Of a stretch of 64,000 nt of DNA, positions 27,604 through 37,106 are shown one piece after another. This DNA is from an uncultured Ectothiorhodospiraceae bacterium (lineage in GTDB: Bacteria > Pseudomonadota > Gammaproteobacteria > UBA6429 > Thiohalophilaceae): assembly GCA_947259575.1 (NCBI GenBank), contig CAMYMU010000001.1, positions 124,001 through 188,000 of the forward strand. Direction: 5' to 3'. Below the pieces are notes generated by a model, which was not told the origin of the DNA, searched no databases, and saw nothing but the letters and a program-made list of their open reading frames with translations. Numbering within the stretch: the stretch's first letter is position 1; each line of letters starts with the position of its first letter. A program made the position numbers and the translations under genes.

Positions 27604-28752
27604 ATGTCTGATCCTGTACCAGCGATGCTGGGTAATAGTTTGCCAACTGATGTTAACCCTGACACAAATAATCCCTTAACCTCGGCGGAGCTGCCACAAA
27701 GCCCTGATGGAGAAGCATTTCCAAAGCTTTTTGCTAGCTTTGATCCAGCGGCTACAGCCGTTGATGAGACAGATATGTCAGCGCTACTGTATCTGGAGAA
27801 TCCCTTTTCACCATTACCGACATTGACCGATTCTACCCAGACGGGAATTGCAACGCTTAACAACGGACAAACCGGCAATGCCTTGCCGCCTCATTTGCCC
27901 TCTATGTCTATTAACGGATTTATTGCACACTCGGATCCAAATGGTGCCGCGGCTATCTCATTTACTGGAGATGGTCAGCAATTCATTGCAACAACACCAC
28001 AGCTCGCTTCAGGCCTGGCGCCTGCCATCCAGCAATCACAGGCACAGCTGCAAGAAGGCATGCAGCAATCCATACAACAATCCATACAAAATCCTGTGCT
28101 GGTATCAAATGTTGCTCTGGCAAATCAAAATACTAACGAAGCAGGTAAGCAGTTAGAAATTCTGTCGGAGATGGTAGCGCAGACCAAGCCAGGTGATGAA
28201 TTGAGCGTACCGAAATCAACAACGCCAATCGGTTTTTCTCAGTTGCTTTCTACACCCATGGCTGGATTGGAATCAGCCAGTGGTATCGCAACAGTAAGCC
28301 GGAGTATGGAGCCCATGACCGCGACTCTGCAGCAACCCCATTGGAACGAACAGATTGGCGATCGACTTAATGTAATGATTTCAAGAGGCCTACAACAGGC
28401 TGAGATACGGCTCAATCCACCAGAGTTGGGCATGCTCGATGTGAAAATTCAGATTCAAGGTGATCAGGCGAATGTTAATTTCAGCACTCCCCATAGTCAG
28501 GTGAAAGAAGCATTGGATGCCGCAATCCCTCGCCTGCGTGAGATGCTTGAAGAAAATGGTCTTACATTAGGAGATGTTAATGTTTCTCATCAGTCATTGG
28601 CACAAGGACAGTCACAAGGAGGTGAAGAATCAACCGAGCAAACTTCAGGTGACGTCGGACATGAAGTCGAACAGGAAACACTTACTGACAAACAAGACGC
28701 TAATGACCTTGAAAAAAGTGGTGAGATAAGCATGCTTGATGTCTATGTGTAG
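27604..28752 (+). CDS. fliK: Flagellar hook-length control protein FliK
   Basis: Molecular ruler that sets hook length and switches export specificity. The poorly conserved, Q- and P-rich N-terminal two thirds are followed by the conserved C-terminal domain (LNVMISRGLQQAEIRLNPPELGMLDVKIQIQGDQANVNFSTPHSQVKEALDAAIPRLREMLEENGL). It is 382 residues. The expected next genes (fliL onward) are absent; a che operon follows. Confidence 0.95.
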   Translation: MSDPVPAMLGNSLPTDVNPDTNNPLTSAELPQSPDGEAFPKLFASFDPAATAVDETDMSALLYLENPFSPLPTLTDSTQTGIATLNNGQTGNALPPHLPSMSINGFIAHSDPNGAAAISFTGDGQQFIATTPQLASGLAPAIQQSQAQLQEGMQQSIQQSIQNPVLVSNVALANQNTNEAGKQLEILSEMVAQTKPGDELSVPKSTTPIGFSQLLSTPMAGLESASGIATVSRSMEPMTATLQQPHWNEQIGDRLNVMISRGLQQAEIRLNPPELGMLDVKIQIQGDQANVNFSTPHSQVKEALDAAIPRLREMLEENGLTLGDVNVSHQSLAQGQSQGGEESTEQTSGDVGHEVEQETLTDKQDANDLEKSGEISMLDVYV

Positions 28753-28971
28753 TAATTCAACAAATTTTAAGTTTAAAAATCCCATCCATTTTTCTTCAGT
28801 TGCCACAAGACTTCAAGCTGAGGAATTATCTATGAAAATCCTAAAGCCAACTTAGATGCAGTCGATATCTACCACATAGGAACTTTTGGACAACAAACCT
28901 TGGGCCCAATCGGAAAGTTTTTTCACAAGAATCGGGAGCAACCTGAGGATGACGCAGGAGAAATGCGGGGC

Positions 28972-29247
28972 ATGGCGAGCGAAGTAGTGAGATGCGGCGA
29001 TGTACTGGATATTTCGGTGGTAACAGAGAGACAAGCTGAATTCCGAGATGTGCTAGAAAACCAAAAAGAGATTGAATTATCAGCAGGAGAATTACAGCGA
29101 ATTGATGGCGCGGGTATTCAAATGCTCGTGGCGTTATTTCGTCAGGCTGAACAGGAGCAGAAAGAAATTAGCTGGAAGGATACCTCTGATTCTTTGTTAA
29201 GTGCTGCCTCCTTACTGGGTGTCAGTGAAGAACTACACCTCAATTAA
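28972..29247 (+). CDS. STAS-domain protein (anti-sigma antagonist-like)
   Basis: Single STAS domain of 91 residues (GDVLDISVVTERQAEF, then LSAGELQRIDGAGIQMLVALFRQAEQ). In SpoIIAA-type proteins a Ser or Thr follows the Asp of this loop and is phosphorylated. Here the residue is Gly (RIDGAG), so switching by that route is unlikely. I chose the ATG at 28972, where the STAS fold begins and AGGAG lies eleven bases before. The frame is open further upstream (from 28822) with a TTG at 28900 and an ATG at 28963. It heads the cheY-cheA-cheW operon, and such proteins occur in other che clusters. Its role is unknown. Confidence 0.75.
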   Translation: MASEVVRCGDVLDISVVTERQAEFRDVLENQKEIELSAGELQRIDGAGIQMLVALFRQAEQEQKEISWKDTSDSLLSAASLLGVSEELHLN

Positions 29248-29364
29248 GTGTTTGCAAGTAATCCTAGTGGGAAATATTAAAAATTTTGTGACGGAACTTT
29301 GGGTAAAGTAGACCGGGAATAATAAGCTCGGGAGTAACGGAACCCAGAGTACAAGGAGTTAAAC

Positions 29365-29730
29365 ATGGCAGTAAAAATATTAGCAGTTGACGACTCGGCA
29401 TCCATGCGACAAATGGTGACCTTTACTCTCAAAGGTGCTGGTTATGATGTGGAAGAGGCTGCAGATGGTCAGCAAGCGTTGGATAAAGCAAAAGGTGGTA
29501 AGTTTAATCTTGTTATCTCTGACGTAAATATGCCTGTCATGGATGGCATTACCTTAATCAAAGAACTCCGCACCTTAGCTGATTATAAGTTTACCCCCAT
29601 ACTTATGCTGACCACTGAAAGTACTTCTGATAAGAAACAGGAAGGAAAATCAGCAGGCGCAACTGGCTGGATAGTTAAACCATTTAATCCAGATCAGCTA
29701 CTTGCAACGGTTAAGAAAGTAGTTGGCTAA
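29365..29730 (+). CDS. cheY: Chemotaxis response regulator CheY
   Basis: Single-domain receiver of 121 residues. It has the acid pocket (VDDS), acceptor Asp53 (ISDVNMPVMDG), the Thr of the switch (MLTTES) and the Lys of IVKPF. CheA phosphorylates it and it would bind the motor switch or act as a phosphate sink. ACAAGGAG precedes the ATG. It lies between the STAS gene and cheA. Confidence 0.93.
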   Translation: MAVKILAVDDSASMRQMVTFTLKGAGYDVEEAADGQQALDKAKGGKFNLVISDVNMPVMDGITLIKELRTLADYKFTPILMLTTESTSDKKQEGKSAGATGWIVKPFNPDQLLATVKKVVG

Positions 29731-29754
29731 TAATAATTTAGGGATAAATAGTCT

Positions 29755-31812
29755 ATGACCATTGATATGACTCAGTTTCTACAGACTTTCTACGAAGAAA
29801 GTTTTGAAGGTCTAGATGTCATGGAGTCGGAGCTGTTAAACCTTGATGTCGGTGCAGCAGACGAAGAAACCATTAATACCATTTTCCGTGCGGCACATTC
29901 GATTAAAGGTGGTAGTGGTACCTTTGGTTTGACAGCAGTTGCTGAATATACCCATGTCATGGAAACTCTGTTGGATGAAATGCGTGATGGGCGTCGCCAG
30001 GTTACCCAGGAAAGTGTTGATGTCCTATTGCGTTCAGTTGACGTACTAAGAGGAATGTTGACGGCTCTTCGAGACGAGGAAGATCTGGATAGCCAAAGCA
30101 TCGGTGAGTCGCAAAAAGAATTAGATGTCTTGTTGGCCAGTGGTGGTGATGCAGTCGTTTCAGGTACTACAGCTGCTCAAAGCACTGATCAAGTACAGCA
30201 AAGCGAAGAAAAAAATACAGGATGGAAAATTAGCTTCAGCCCCCATATCAATATGTTGAAAACCGGTAATGATACGGTACGCATGTTACGTGAGCTGGCT
30301 GAACTGGGTGAAATGGAGTTGACCGCGAACGTAGAAAATATTCCCGATTTTAGCGAGCTTGATCCTGAAGAAAGCCACATGCGCTGGAATATTCATTTGT
30401 CCGGAGATGTAACAGAAGAGCAAATTAGAGAAATCTTTGAATGGGTTGATGACGAATGTGATCTTGAACTTCAACCAATAAAATCTGCACCAGCAACAGA
30501 TACTGAAAAGCAACCGGAAGCTGCACCTGCTACTACAGAGCGCAGGAGTAGCGCTGACCGTCGATCAGGTGATCGCCGCAAAGCCTCCTCTGAATCGGCT
30601 TCAATTCGTGTTTCTATAGATAAAGTTGATGAGCTGATCAATACAGTCGGTGAATTAGTTATAACTCAATCCATGCTTGGGCAGTTTGGTGAGGCGGAAG
30701 AATTTACCCCTGAACATATTGAAAAATTACGTGATGGACTGGGTCAACTAGAACGTTATACCCGCGAGCTTCAGGAATCGGTAATGCGTATTCGTATGTT
30801 ACCAATAAGTTTTGTCTTTCAGCGGTTCCCGAGACTTGTCCATGACCTAAGTGGAAAACTTAATAAGCAAATAGAACTGAAAATGTCAGGTGAGGGTACT
30901 GAGCTTGATAAAACTGTGATGGAAAAAATAGGCGACCCGCTAGTTCACCTGGTTAGAAATTCAATTGATCACGGGATTGAAATGCCAGATGTGCGAAAAC
31001 AAAATGGCAAGTCAGAAATGGGCGTCGTCCATTTAAATGCATATCACCAAGGCGGAAACATTGTTATCGAAATAACAGACGATGGTGCCGGCCTTAATCG
31101 TGAAAAAATATTAAACAAAGCTATAAAGAGTGGCCTTGTCTCAGAGAGTGACCAGTTAACAGATGAGCAAATCGATGATCTGGTTTTCCATCCAGGTTTA
31201 TCAACTGCTGATGAAGTTAGCGATATATCTGGTCGTGGCGTAGGCATGGATGTGGTGCGTAAAAATATACGCTCCCTAGGGGGTGCGGTCGATGTTAAAT
31301 CAATGCCAGGTAAAGGTTCGACATTCTCAATTCGCTTACCACTGACACTTGCAATTCTTGATGGCCAGTTAGTCACAGTCGGTGATGAGACCTATATTGT
31401 TCCACTTGTATCGATTGTAGAGTCGATTCAGGTTAAACAAGCAGATGTGAATCTTATCAATGGTCGTGGTGAGGTCTATAAGTTGCGTGATGAATATATT
31501 CCTGTTGTCAGGCTGTACCACATGTTTGGTAACAAGCCGCAATCGACGACCTTGGATGATGGTTTGTTAGTTGTTGTCGAAGCTGAGGGTCAGAAAATGG
31601 CATTGTATGTCGATGATCTACAAGGTCAGCAACAGGTCGTTATCAAGAGTTTGGAAACCAACTTCAAGAAAGTAGAAGGGATATCAGGTGCGACCATACT
31701 TGGCGATGGAACAGTTGCACTTATTCTCGATATAAGTGGTCTTGTATTGCTTAACAAAATAGCAGGTGTACCAGATTTATCCGTTGTCGATAGTGATATC
31801 GAAGCGGCATAA
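29755..31812 (+). CDS. cheA: Chemotaxis histidine kinase CheA
   Basis: Receptor-coupled kinase that phosphorylates CheY and CheB. Domains in order: HPt with acceptor His48 (RAAHSIKGGSGTFG); a P2-like region (about 160-245); the dimerisation helices (VDELINTVGELVITQ); the ATPase with N box HLVRNSIDHGIE, DDGAGL and GRGVGMDVV; and a C-terminal CheW-like domain. It is 685 residues, a normal single-HPt CheA. It lies 24 bases after cheY. Confidence 0.97.
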   Translation: MTIDMTQFLQTFYEESFEGLDVMESELLNLDVGAADEETINTIFRAAHSIKGGSGTFGLTAVAEYTHVMETLLDEMRDGRRQVTQESVDVLLRSVDVLRGMLTALRDEEDLDSQSIGESQKELDVLLASGGDAVVSGTTAAQSTDQVQQSEEKNTGWKISFSPHINMLKTGNDTVRMLRELAELGEMELTANVENIPDFSELDPEESHMRWNIHLSGDVTEEQIREIFEWVDDECDLELQPIKSAPATDTEKQPEAAPATTERRSSADRRSGDRRKASSESASIRVSIDKVDELINTVGELVITQSMLGQFGEAEEFTPEHIEKLRDGLGQLERYTRELQESVMRIRMLPISFVFQRFPRLVHDLSGKLNKQIELKMSGEGTELDKTVMEKIGDPLVHLVRNSIDHGIEMPDVRKQNGKSEMGVVHLNAYHQGGNIVIEITDDGAGLNREKILNKAIKSGLVSESDQLTDEQIDDLVFHPGLSTADEVSDISGRGVGMDVVRKNIRSLGGAVDVKSMPGKGSTFSIRLPLTLAILDGQLVTVGDETYIVPLVSIVESIQVKQADVNLINGRGEVYKLRDEYIPVVRLYHMFGNKPQSTTLDDGLLVVVEAEGQKMALYVDDLQGQQQVVIKSLETNFKKVEGISGATILGDGTVALILDISGLVLLNKIAGVPDLSVVDSDIEAA

Positions 31813-31822
31813 GGAGAAATAT

Positions 31823-32344
31823 ATGACCGACATAGCACAAACAGTAGGTAATACAGACATTATGACAGATGGAGATGAATCTCATCAGCAATATCTAACC
31901 TTTATTCTTGCAGGAGAAGAATACGGAGTAGATATTTTAAGGGTCCAAGAAATTAAGGGCTGGGACACTGTGACACAGATACCCAATACACCTGAGTATA
32001 TTCGTGGTGTGATAAACCTGCGTGGCACCATCGTGCCTATTATTGATATGCGGGTGCGTTTTGGGTTGGAAGACCTCGGTTATGGACCCACAACCGTAGT
32101 CATTGTTCTAAAAGTAAATAGCGACGATAAAAGTAGAATTATGGGGATTGTTGTTGATGGTGTTTCTGATGTCTACAACATGCCGGATGAAGAGATTAAA
32201 CCATCGCCTGATTTCGGTTCGGCTGTAGATACTGATTTTGTCAAAGGCCTGGCGACAGTCAATGAAAAGATGGTCATCGTGCTTGATATTGACCATATGT
32301 GTAACTCTGATGAGTTATCAAATATAGATAGTGCAACAAATTAA
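31823..32344 (+). CDS. cheW: Chemotaxis coupling protein CheW
   Basis: Adaptor linking receptors to CheA. The family segments are YLTFILAGEEYGVDILRVQEIKGWDTVTQIPNTPEYIRGVINLRGTIVPIIDMR. AAGGAG precedes the ATG at 31823; an earlier in-frame start inside cheA is unlikely. It is 173 residues. Confidence 0.96.
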   Translation: MTDIAQTVGNTDIMTDGDESHQQYLTFILAGEEYGVDILRVQEIKGWDTVTQIPNTPEYIRGVINLRGTIVPIIDMRVRFGLEDLGYGPTTVVIVLKVNSDDKSRIMGIVVDGVSDVYNMPDEEIKPSPDFGSAVDTDFVKGLATVNEKMVIVLDIDHMCNSDELSNIDSATN

Positions 32345-32382
32345 AATAGAAATAGATTGAAACGGATCTTAAGGAAATGCGA

Positions 32383-33135
32383 ATGATCGCAGTGATGAAT
32401 CAAAAAGGTGGCGTAGGCAAAACAACGACCACGATGAACTTATCACATGCTTTGGCACAAACAGGCCAGCGCGTGTTAGCGATTGATCTTGATCCTCAGG
32501 CACATTTAACAGCAGGCTTTGGCCTGGTTCGTCGCTCACAACCAGGAATGGCGGAACTGATGTTAGGTGAGAAGTCAGCAGATGAAGTGATTGTGTTAGC
32601 TCGAGATAACATGGATCTAATACCAGCTGGTGATCGTTTGGGTGAGTTAGAGCACTTAACAGATGGTGGTTCAAAGCGAGGTTGGTTATTACGAGATTCA
32701 CTACAGGATGTTGCAGAAGAGTATGATTATATCTTAATTGATTGCCCACCTTCTTCAGGCATTCTTGGTATGAATGCACTGCTGGCAGCAAAAGAAGTCT
32801 TAATACCGGTATCGGGTGATTTTTTCGCGTTGCAAGGATTAGCGAGATTGATGGGGATTTTTCAACATATTGAGTCATCGCTTAATTTGAATACGGAAAA
32901 GTGGGTTGTGTTGACACGATTCCAGGAAAGACGACGTTTAGCGAAAGATGTCCGCGAAAAAATTATGTCTTACTTTCCGAAGCGTGTTTACCGAACTGCT
33001 ATTCGTGAGGCTGTGGCACTAGCAGAGAGTCCAGGGTTTGGGCAAACAATTTTTGAGTACCAGGCAAGTAGCAATGGCGCCAAGGACTATAAAGAGTTGG
33101 CTAAGGATATTTTAAAAGGCAAAGCAATGCATTAA
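32383..33135 (+). CDS. ParA-family ATPase of the chemotaxis operon
   Basis: MinD/ParA-type ATPase with the deviant Walker A KGGVGKTT, Walker A' DLDPQAH and Walker B LIDCPPS. ParA homologues inside che operons (ParC in Vibrio, PpfA in Rhodobacter) position chemosensory arrays at the pole or partition cytoplasmic clusters. With a soluble receptor two genes downstream, a role in placing cytoplasmic arrays is the likely one. I chose the ATG at 32383, which has AAGGA seven bases before it, over the ATG at 32377. It is 250 residues. Confidence 0.9.
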   Translation: MIAVMNQKGGVGKTTTTMNLSHALAQTGQRVLAIDLDPQAHLTAGFGLVRRSQPGMAELMLGEKSADEVIVLARDNMDLIPAGDRLGELEHLTDGGSKRGWLLRDSLQDVAEEYDYILIDCPPSSGILGMNALLAAKEVLIPVSGDFFALQGLARLMGIFQHIESSLNLNTEKWVVLTRFQERRRLAKDVREKIMSYFPKRVYRTAIREAVALAESPGFGQTIFEYQASSNGAKDYKELAKDILKGKAMH

Positions 33136-33146
33136 GTGGAATGATA

Positions 33147-33287
33147 ATGATGACTGATGAAGAAAATATTAAGCAAGTCCTGGTAAAAGCAGCCAAGGCA
33201 GCTCAGAAAAAAGCTAAAACACATCATCGTGATGTTGATTTTCTGACTGAAGTATTGGCCTGTATGGCCTGGACAACCAAGGGATAG
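33147..33287 (+). CDS. Small basic ORF between parA and the chemoreceptor
   Basis: A 46-residue open frame with the start [15 protein letters not shown] and the end [10 protein letters not shown]. It is lysine-rich and likely helical ([16 protein letters not shown]). AAGTGGA lies six bases before the ATG at 33147 (alternative starts 33141 and 33150). Its position in an otherwise gap-free operon and good start signals suggest it is translated. I recognise no family. It could assist the ParA protein, but that is only a guess from position. Confidence 0.5.
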   Translation: MMTDEENIKQVLVKAAKAAQKKAKTHHRDVDFLTEVLACMAWTTKG

Positions 33288-33301
33288 TCAAGGGATTTAA
33301 G

Positions 33302-36244
33302 ATGGCTAAACGATCAGAAAGTAAACTGGGTTTTGACCCATTATCCTGGATGGATGAGGATAGTGACGGTAACAAAGAAACCAGCAAGTCTAGCGCAAAG
33401 AAAAAAAGCGGAAAGGAGAAAACCATGGCACGAAGTTCAGTAACAAAAAAGGGGAGTGCCAAAAGTACAGCGAATAATCATCCGCTTGGCTTGAATGTAC
33501 CAGCACTTGAAAAAAGTTTTAATCTTCTGGCTCCACAAGCAGATAAGCTGGTTGCCAGGTTTTATGAAGAATTGTTTAAGCGTCACCCAGACGTTAAACC
33601 TTTATTCAAGAATACAACACCTGCAAAGCAGCAAAAAAAGTTAATTGCCGCTTTGTCACTGGTTGTCTCCAACCTGAACAACGTTGATGTTTTGTCAAAA
33701 GCATTAACAGAAATGGGGGCGAGACACGAGGGATATGGGGCGATAGAAGCACATTACGGAGCAGTCGCCACTACATTAATGGATGTAATGAAAGAATTGG
33801 CAGGCAGGGCCTGGACTAAAGAAGTCCATGAGGCCTGGAGTCATGCTTTAGGAACAATTGCAGAGGTTATGCTGAGCGCATACGGAAAATCGGAGGGTAA
33901 TACCATGGCAGCAAATTTAGAAGAAGTAGCAGGAATGAGTGAATCGGAGGGTGCTGAACTAACACGCATGCGCTCTGCTGTCGATGGCGCGATGACGGCA
34001 ATCATGATGATTGATCGTGACTTTAATATCACCTATGCGAATAAATCAACGGTTGATATGTTGACCAAACACCAGGATACGATGCGAACAGTATTTCCAG
34101 GTTTTAACGTAGACAACCTAATTGGTTCGTGCATCGATACGTTCCATCGTAATCCAACGCATCAACGCCAATTGTTGAGCAATCCGGCTAACCTCCCATA
34201 TTCAACAGATATCGAAGTAGGTCCGCTTAACTTTAGACTAAACGTGACTGCGATGATTGATGATAGCGGTAACTACATTGGTAATACTCTGGAGTGGTCA
34301 GATATTACAGAAACAAAGGCAAAAGAATCAGAAGTAGTTCGGTTACAAGGTACGGTTGATGGTGCGATGACGGCAATCATGATGATTGATCGTGATCTCA
34401 ATGTCACCTATGCCAATGATGCAACGCTTAAAATATTGCGCGACAATGAAGCAGCATTACGCTCTATTTATCCTGGGTTTAATTCAGACCAATTGATTGG
34501 TTCATGTATTGACATGTTCCATAAAAACCCCGCACACCAGCGGCAGCTGTTAGGTAATCCAGCCAATCTACCATACTCAACAGATATTCATGTTGGTCCT
34601 CTCATTTTCCGCATCAATGTAACCGCAATTATGGATGCACAAGGTGAGTATGTTGGAAATGCACTGGAATGGTCTGACGTTACTGAAACACGTAAGAAAG
34701 AAAATGAAGTTGCACGACTGATGTCAGCAGTCGATGGTGCAGAGGCGAACTTAATGCTTTGTGACGAAGATCTGAATATAACTTATGCAAACCCTGCTGT
34801 AGTACAGATGTTGGCCAATCGTCAAACAGAGCTTCGTCAGATTTGGCCAGGCCTGGATGTAAATAATTTGATTGGAACGTGTATTGATGGTTTCCACAAG
34901 AACCCTGCTCATCAACGTGCATTATTATCCGATAAGTCCCGACTGCCTGCGACCGCAGAAATCAAAGTTGCTGAGCTTGAGTTTAGAGTTAACGCAACTA
35001 TGATCACTGGCCCGAATGGTGAGTATATGGGGAACATGGTGCAGTGGAGCGATATCACTGAGCAGAAAGATGCTGAGCGTCAAATCGAAAATTTAATTGA
35101 TTCGGCGAGTATGGGTGAGCTTAGTGCGCGCATCAATTCTGAGGGGTATTCAGGCTTTATGAAGAACCTGGGCACGGGCATTAATAACCTGATGGATGCC
35201 GTTGTGGCGCCAATCCAGGAGAGTAAGCGTGTCATGGTCTCGTTGTCGAAAGGGGATCTTACTCAGAGTATGGCCGGTGAATACCATGGCGAATTCGCAG
35301 AATTACGCGATGCTGTTAATGAGAGTATCAATAATCTGTTTAAAATGGTGAACGACATTCGTAATTCATCAGGAAGTATTTCTTCTGCAGCGAGTGAGAT
35401 TTCTCAAGGTAATACTGATTTGAGTCAGCGTACTGAAGAACAAGCATCCTCACTTGAAGAGACCGCATCCAGTATGGAAGAGATGACTAGTACCGTAAAA
35501 CAAAATGCCGATAATGCACGACAAGCTAATCAACTTGCCTCAGCTGCTCGTGAACAGGCTGAAAAAGGTGGTGACGTTGTTTCAAATGCGGTCACCGCGA
35601 TGGGCGAGATTAACACAAGTAGTAAGAAGATCTCTGACATCATCAGTGTTATTGACGAGATTGCTTTCCAAACTAACTTGCTGGCCTTAAACGCCGCGGT
35701 GGAAGCCGCACGAGCGGGTGAGCAGGGTCGCGGTTTCGCAGTTGTCGCTGGAGAGGTTCGTAATCTGGCACAGCGAAGCGCTGGTGCCGCGAAGGAAATT
35801 AAATCTCTGATTAACGACAGTGTTGAGAAAGTTGATGAGGGGTCCAAGTTGGTTGACGAGTCTGGCGAGACACTGGCAGAAATTGTGAATGCAGTTAAGA
35901 AGGTAAGTGACATCATTGCCGAGATTGCTGCTGCCGGACAGGAACAATCGTCTGGTATTGAACAGGTCAATAAGGCTGTGATGCAAATGGATGAGATGAC
36001 TCAACAAAACGCTGCGCTGGTAGAAGAAGCGGCATCGGCTAGTGAGTCAATGGAAGAACAGGCCAAGGGTATGATGCGTTTAATGGAATTCTTCAACTTA
36101 GGCGAGGGTGGGCAATTTACTGCGGCTCCTACGGCAGCACCGCACCATCAGACTGCACCAGCTGCACCACGTGCTAGTCGCCCCGCGGCGGCACCAAAGC
36201 AGCAGGCACCTGGGGCAAGCGATAGTGAGTGGGATGAGTTCTAA
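33302..36244 (+). CDS. Soluble chemoreceptor with globin, three heme-type PAS domains and CheR-docking tail
   Basis: A 980-residue methyl-accepting chemotaxis protein with no membrane segment. Layout: charged linker (1-60); globin of flavohemoglobin type (61-195) with Phe102 in PLFKN and proximal His142 in RHEGYG; three PAS domains (about 222-337, 347-462, 472-587); HAMP-like segments (588-680); a kinase-control domain with the hairpin tip around [26 protein letters not shown]; an Ala/Pro linker (940-972); and the tail EWDEF. Each PAS has the Aer2-type signature FHxNPxHQR (His282, 407, 532) and a Trp in the last strand (Trp332, 457, 582), residues tied to heme and oxygen in Pseudomonas Aer2. 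Oxygen sensing is inferred. Good internal starts lie at 33425 and 33905. Confidence 0.93.
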   Translation: MAKRSESKLGFDPLSWMDEDSDGNKETSKSSAKKKSGKEKTMARSSVTKKGSAKSTANNHPLGLNVPALEKSFNLLAPQADKLVARFYEELFKRHPDVKPLFKNTTPAKQQKKLIAALSLVVSNLNNVDVLSKALTEMGARHEGYGAIEAHYGAVATTLMDVMKELAGRAWTKEVHEAWSHALGTIAEVMLSAYGKSEGNTMAANLEEVAGMSESEGAELTRMRSAVDGAMTAIMMIDRDFNITYANKSTVDMLTKHQDTMRTVFPGFNVDNLIGSCIDTFHRNPTHQRQLLSNPANLPYSTDIEVGPLNFRLNVTAMIDDSGNYIGNTLEWSDITETKAKESEVVRLQGTVDGAMTAIMMIDRDLNVTYANDATLKILRDNEAALRSIYPGFNSDQLIGSCIDMFHKNPAHQRQLLGNPANLPYSTDIHVGPLIFRINVTAIMDAQGEYVGNALEWSDVTETRKKENEVARLMSAVDGAEANLMLCDEDLNITYANPAVVQMLANRQTELRQIWPGLDVNNLIGTCIDGFHKNPAHQRALLSDKSRLPATAEIKVAELEFRVNATMITGPNGEYMGNMVQWSDITEQKDAERQIENLIDSASMGELSARINSEGYSGFMKNLGTGINNLMDAVVAPIQESKRVMVSLSKGDLTQSMAGEYHGEFAELRDAVNESINNLFKMVNDIRNSSGSISSAASEISQGNTDLSQRTEEQASSLEETASSMEEMTSTVKQNADNARQANQLASAAREQAEKGGDVVSNAVTAMGEINTSSKKISDIISVIDEIAFQTNLLALNAAVEAARAGEQGRGFAVVAGEVRNLAQRSAGAAKEIKSLINDSVEKVDEGSKLVDESGETLAEIVNAVKKVSDIIAEIAAAGQEQSSGIEQVNKAVMQMDEMTQQNAALVEEAASASESMEEQAKGMMRLMEFFNLGEGGQFTAAPTAAPHHQTAPAAPRASRPAAAPKQQAPGASDSEWDEF
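33965..35089 (+). repeat. Three tandem 375-bp PAS-encoding units
   Basis: Residues 222-596 of the chemoreceptor are three units of exactly 125 residues. The key His (282, 407, 532) and Trp (332, 457, 582) recur at constant spacing, and blocks such as [14 protein letters not shown] and [11 protein letters not shown] are shared by units 1 and 2. Unit 3 is more diverged. This points to stepwise internal duplication, with units 1 and 2 the younger pair. Confidence 0.85.
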
Positions 36245-36262
36245 ACAAAAAAGAGACGCAGT

Positions 36263-37105
36263 ATGTCATCGGTATACGATCGTGAATTCGCATTCACACA
36301 TAAGGACTTTGAATACATACGGGACCTGGTTGGAGAGCGTACTGGGATAGTTCTCTCCGACCATAAGGTCGATATGGTATATGGTCGTCTTGCGCGCCGT
36401 TTGCGGCAGCTTGATATTTCTTCTTTTCAGAATTACCTGTCAGTTCTTGAAGATAAATCTAATAGTGACGAGCTGATTGAATTTACCAACGCCTTAACAA
36501 CCAATCTGACTTCGTTTTTCAGAGAGCCACATCATTTTGATTTTTTGCTAAAAAAGGGTATTCCAGATTTATTAAAACGTCGGCCAAACAAGCGTTTGCG
36601 TATCTGGTCTGCTGGCTGTTCAACGGGCGAAGAGCCGTACACGCTAGCAATTACCCTTAACGAAGCCATTCCCAATATCAAAAATTGGGATGTAAAAATC
36701 CTGGCAACAGATCTTGACTCCAACGTCGTAGCAAAAGGTAAAGCAGGTGTTTATACCCAGGATCGCGTTAACGGCATTGATAAGGGGCGATTAAACAAAT
36801 GGTTTAAAAAAGGCCGTAATGATCTGTTAGACAAGGTACGCGTTTCACAAAATCTGCAGGATCTGATTACCTTTAAGCAACTGAACTTGTTACATGAGTG
36901 GCCGATGAAAGGGAAGTTTGATTTTATATTTTGCAGGAATGTGGTCATCTATTTTAACAAAGACACACAGCGTGAATTGTTTGACCGCTACGCAGATCAT
37001 TTAGCGGATGATGGCTATTTGATAGTAGGACATTCAGAGTCTCTTCATAAAGTGAGCGATCGTTTCAAATTATTGGGTAAAACAATCTATAGTAAAGTTA
37101 AATAA
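36263..37105 (+). CDS. cheR: Chemotaxis methyltransferase CheR (complete copy)
   Basis: SAM-dependent glutamate methyltransferase. The N-terminal helical domain (FEYIRDLVGERTGIVLSDHKVDMVYGRLARRLR) and the catalytic domain (RIWSAGCSTGEEPYTLAI, the SAM-binding loop; FDFIFCRNVVIYF) are intact. It is 280 residues. It follows the receptor carrying the EWDEF pentapeptide and precedes cheD by one base, so it is probably the dedicated methyltransferase of that receptor. Confidence 0.96.
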   Translation: MSSVYDREFAFTHKDFEYIRDLVGERTGIVLSDHKVDMVYGRLARRLRQLDISSFQNYLSVLEDKSNSDELIEFTNALTTNLTSFFREPHHFDFLLKKGIPDLLKRRPNKRLRIWSAGCSTGEEPYTLAITLNEAIPNIKNWDVKILATDLDSNVVAKGKAGVYTQDRVNGIDKGRLNKWFKKGRNDLLDKVRVSQNLQDLITFKQLNLLHEWPMKGKFDFIFCRNVVIYFNKDTQRELFDRYADHLADDGYLIVGHSESLHKVSDRFKLLGKTIYSKVK

Positions 37106-37106
37106 G

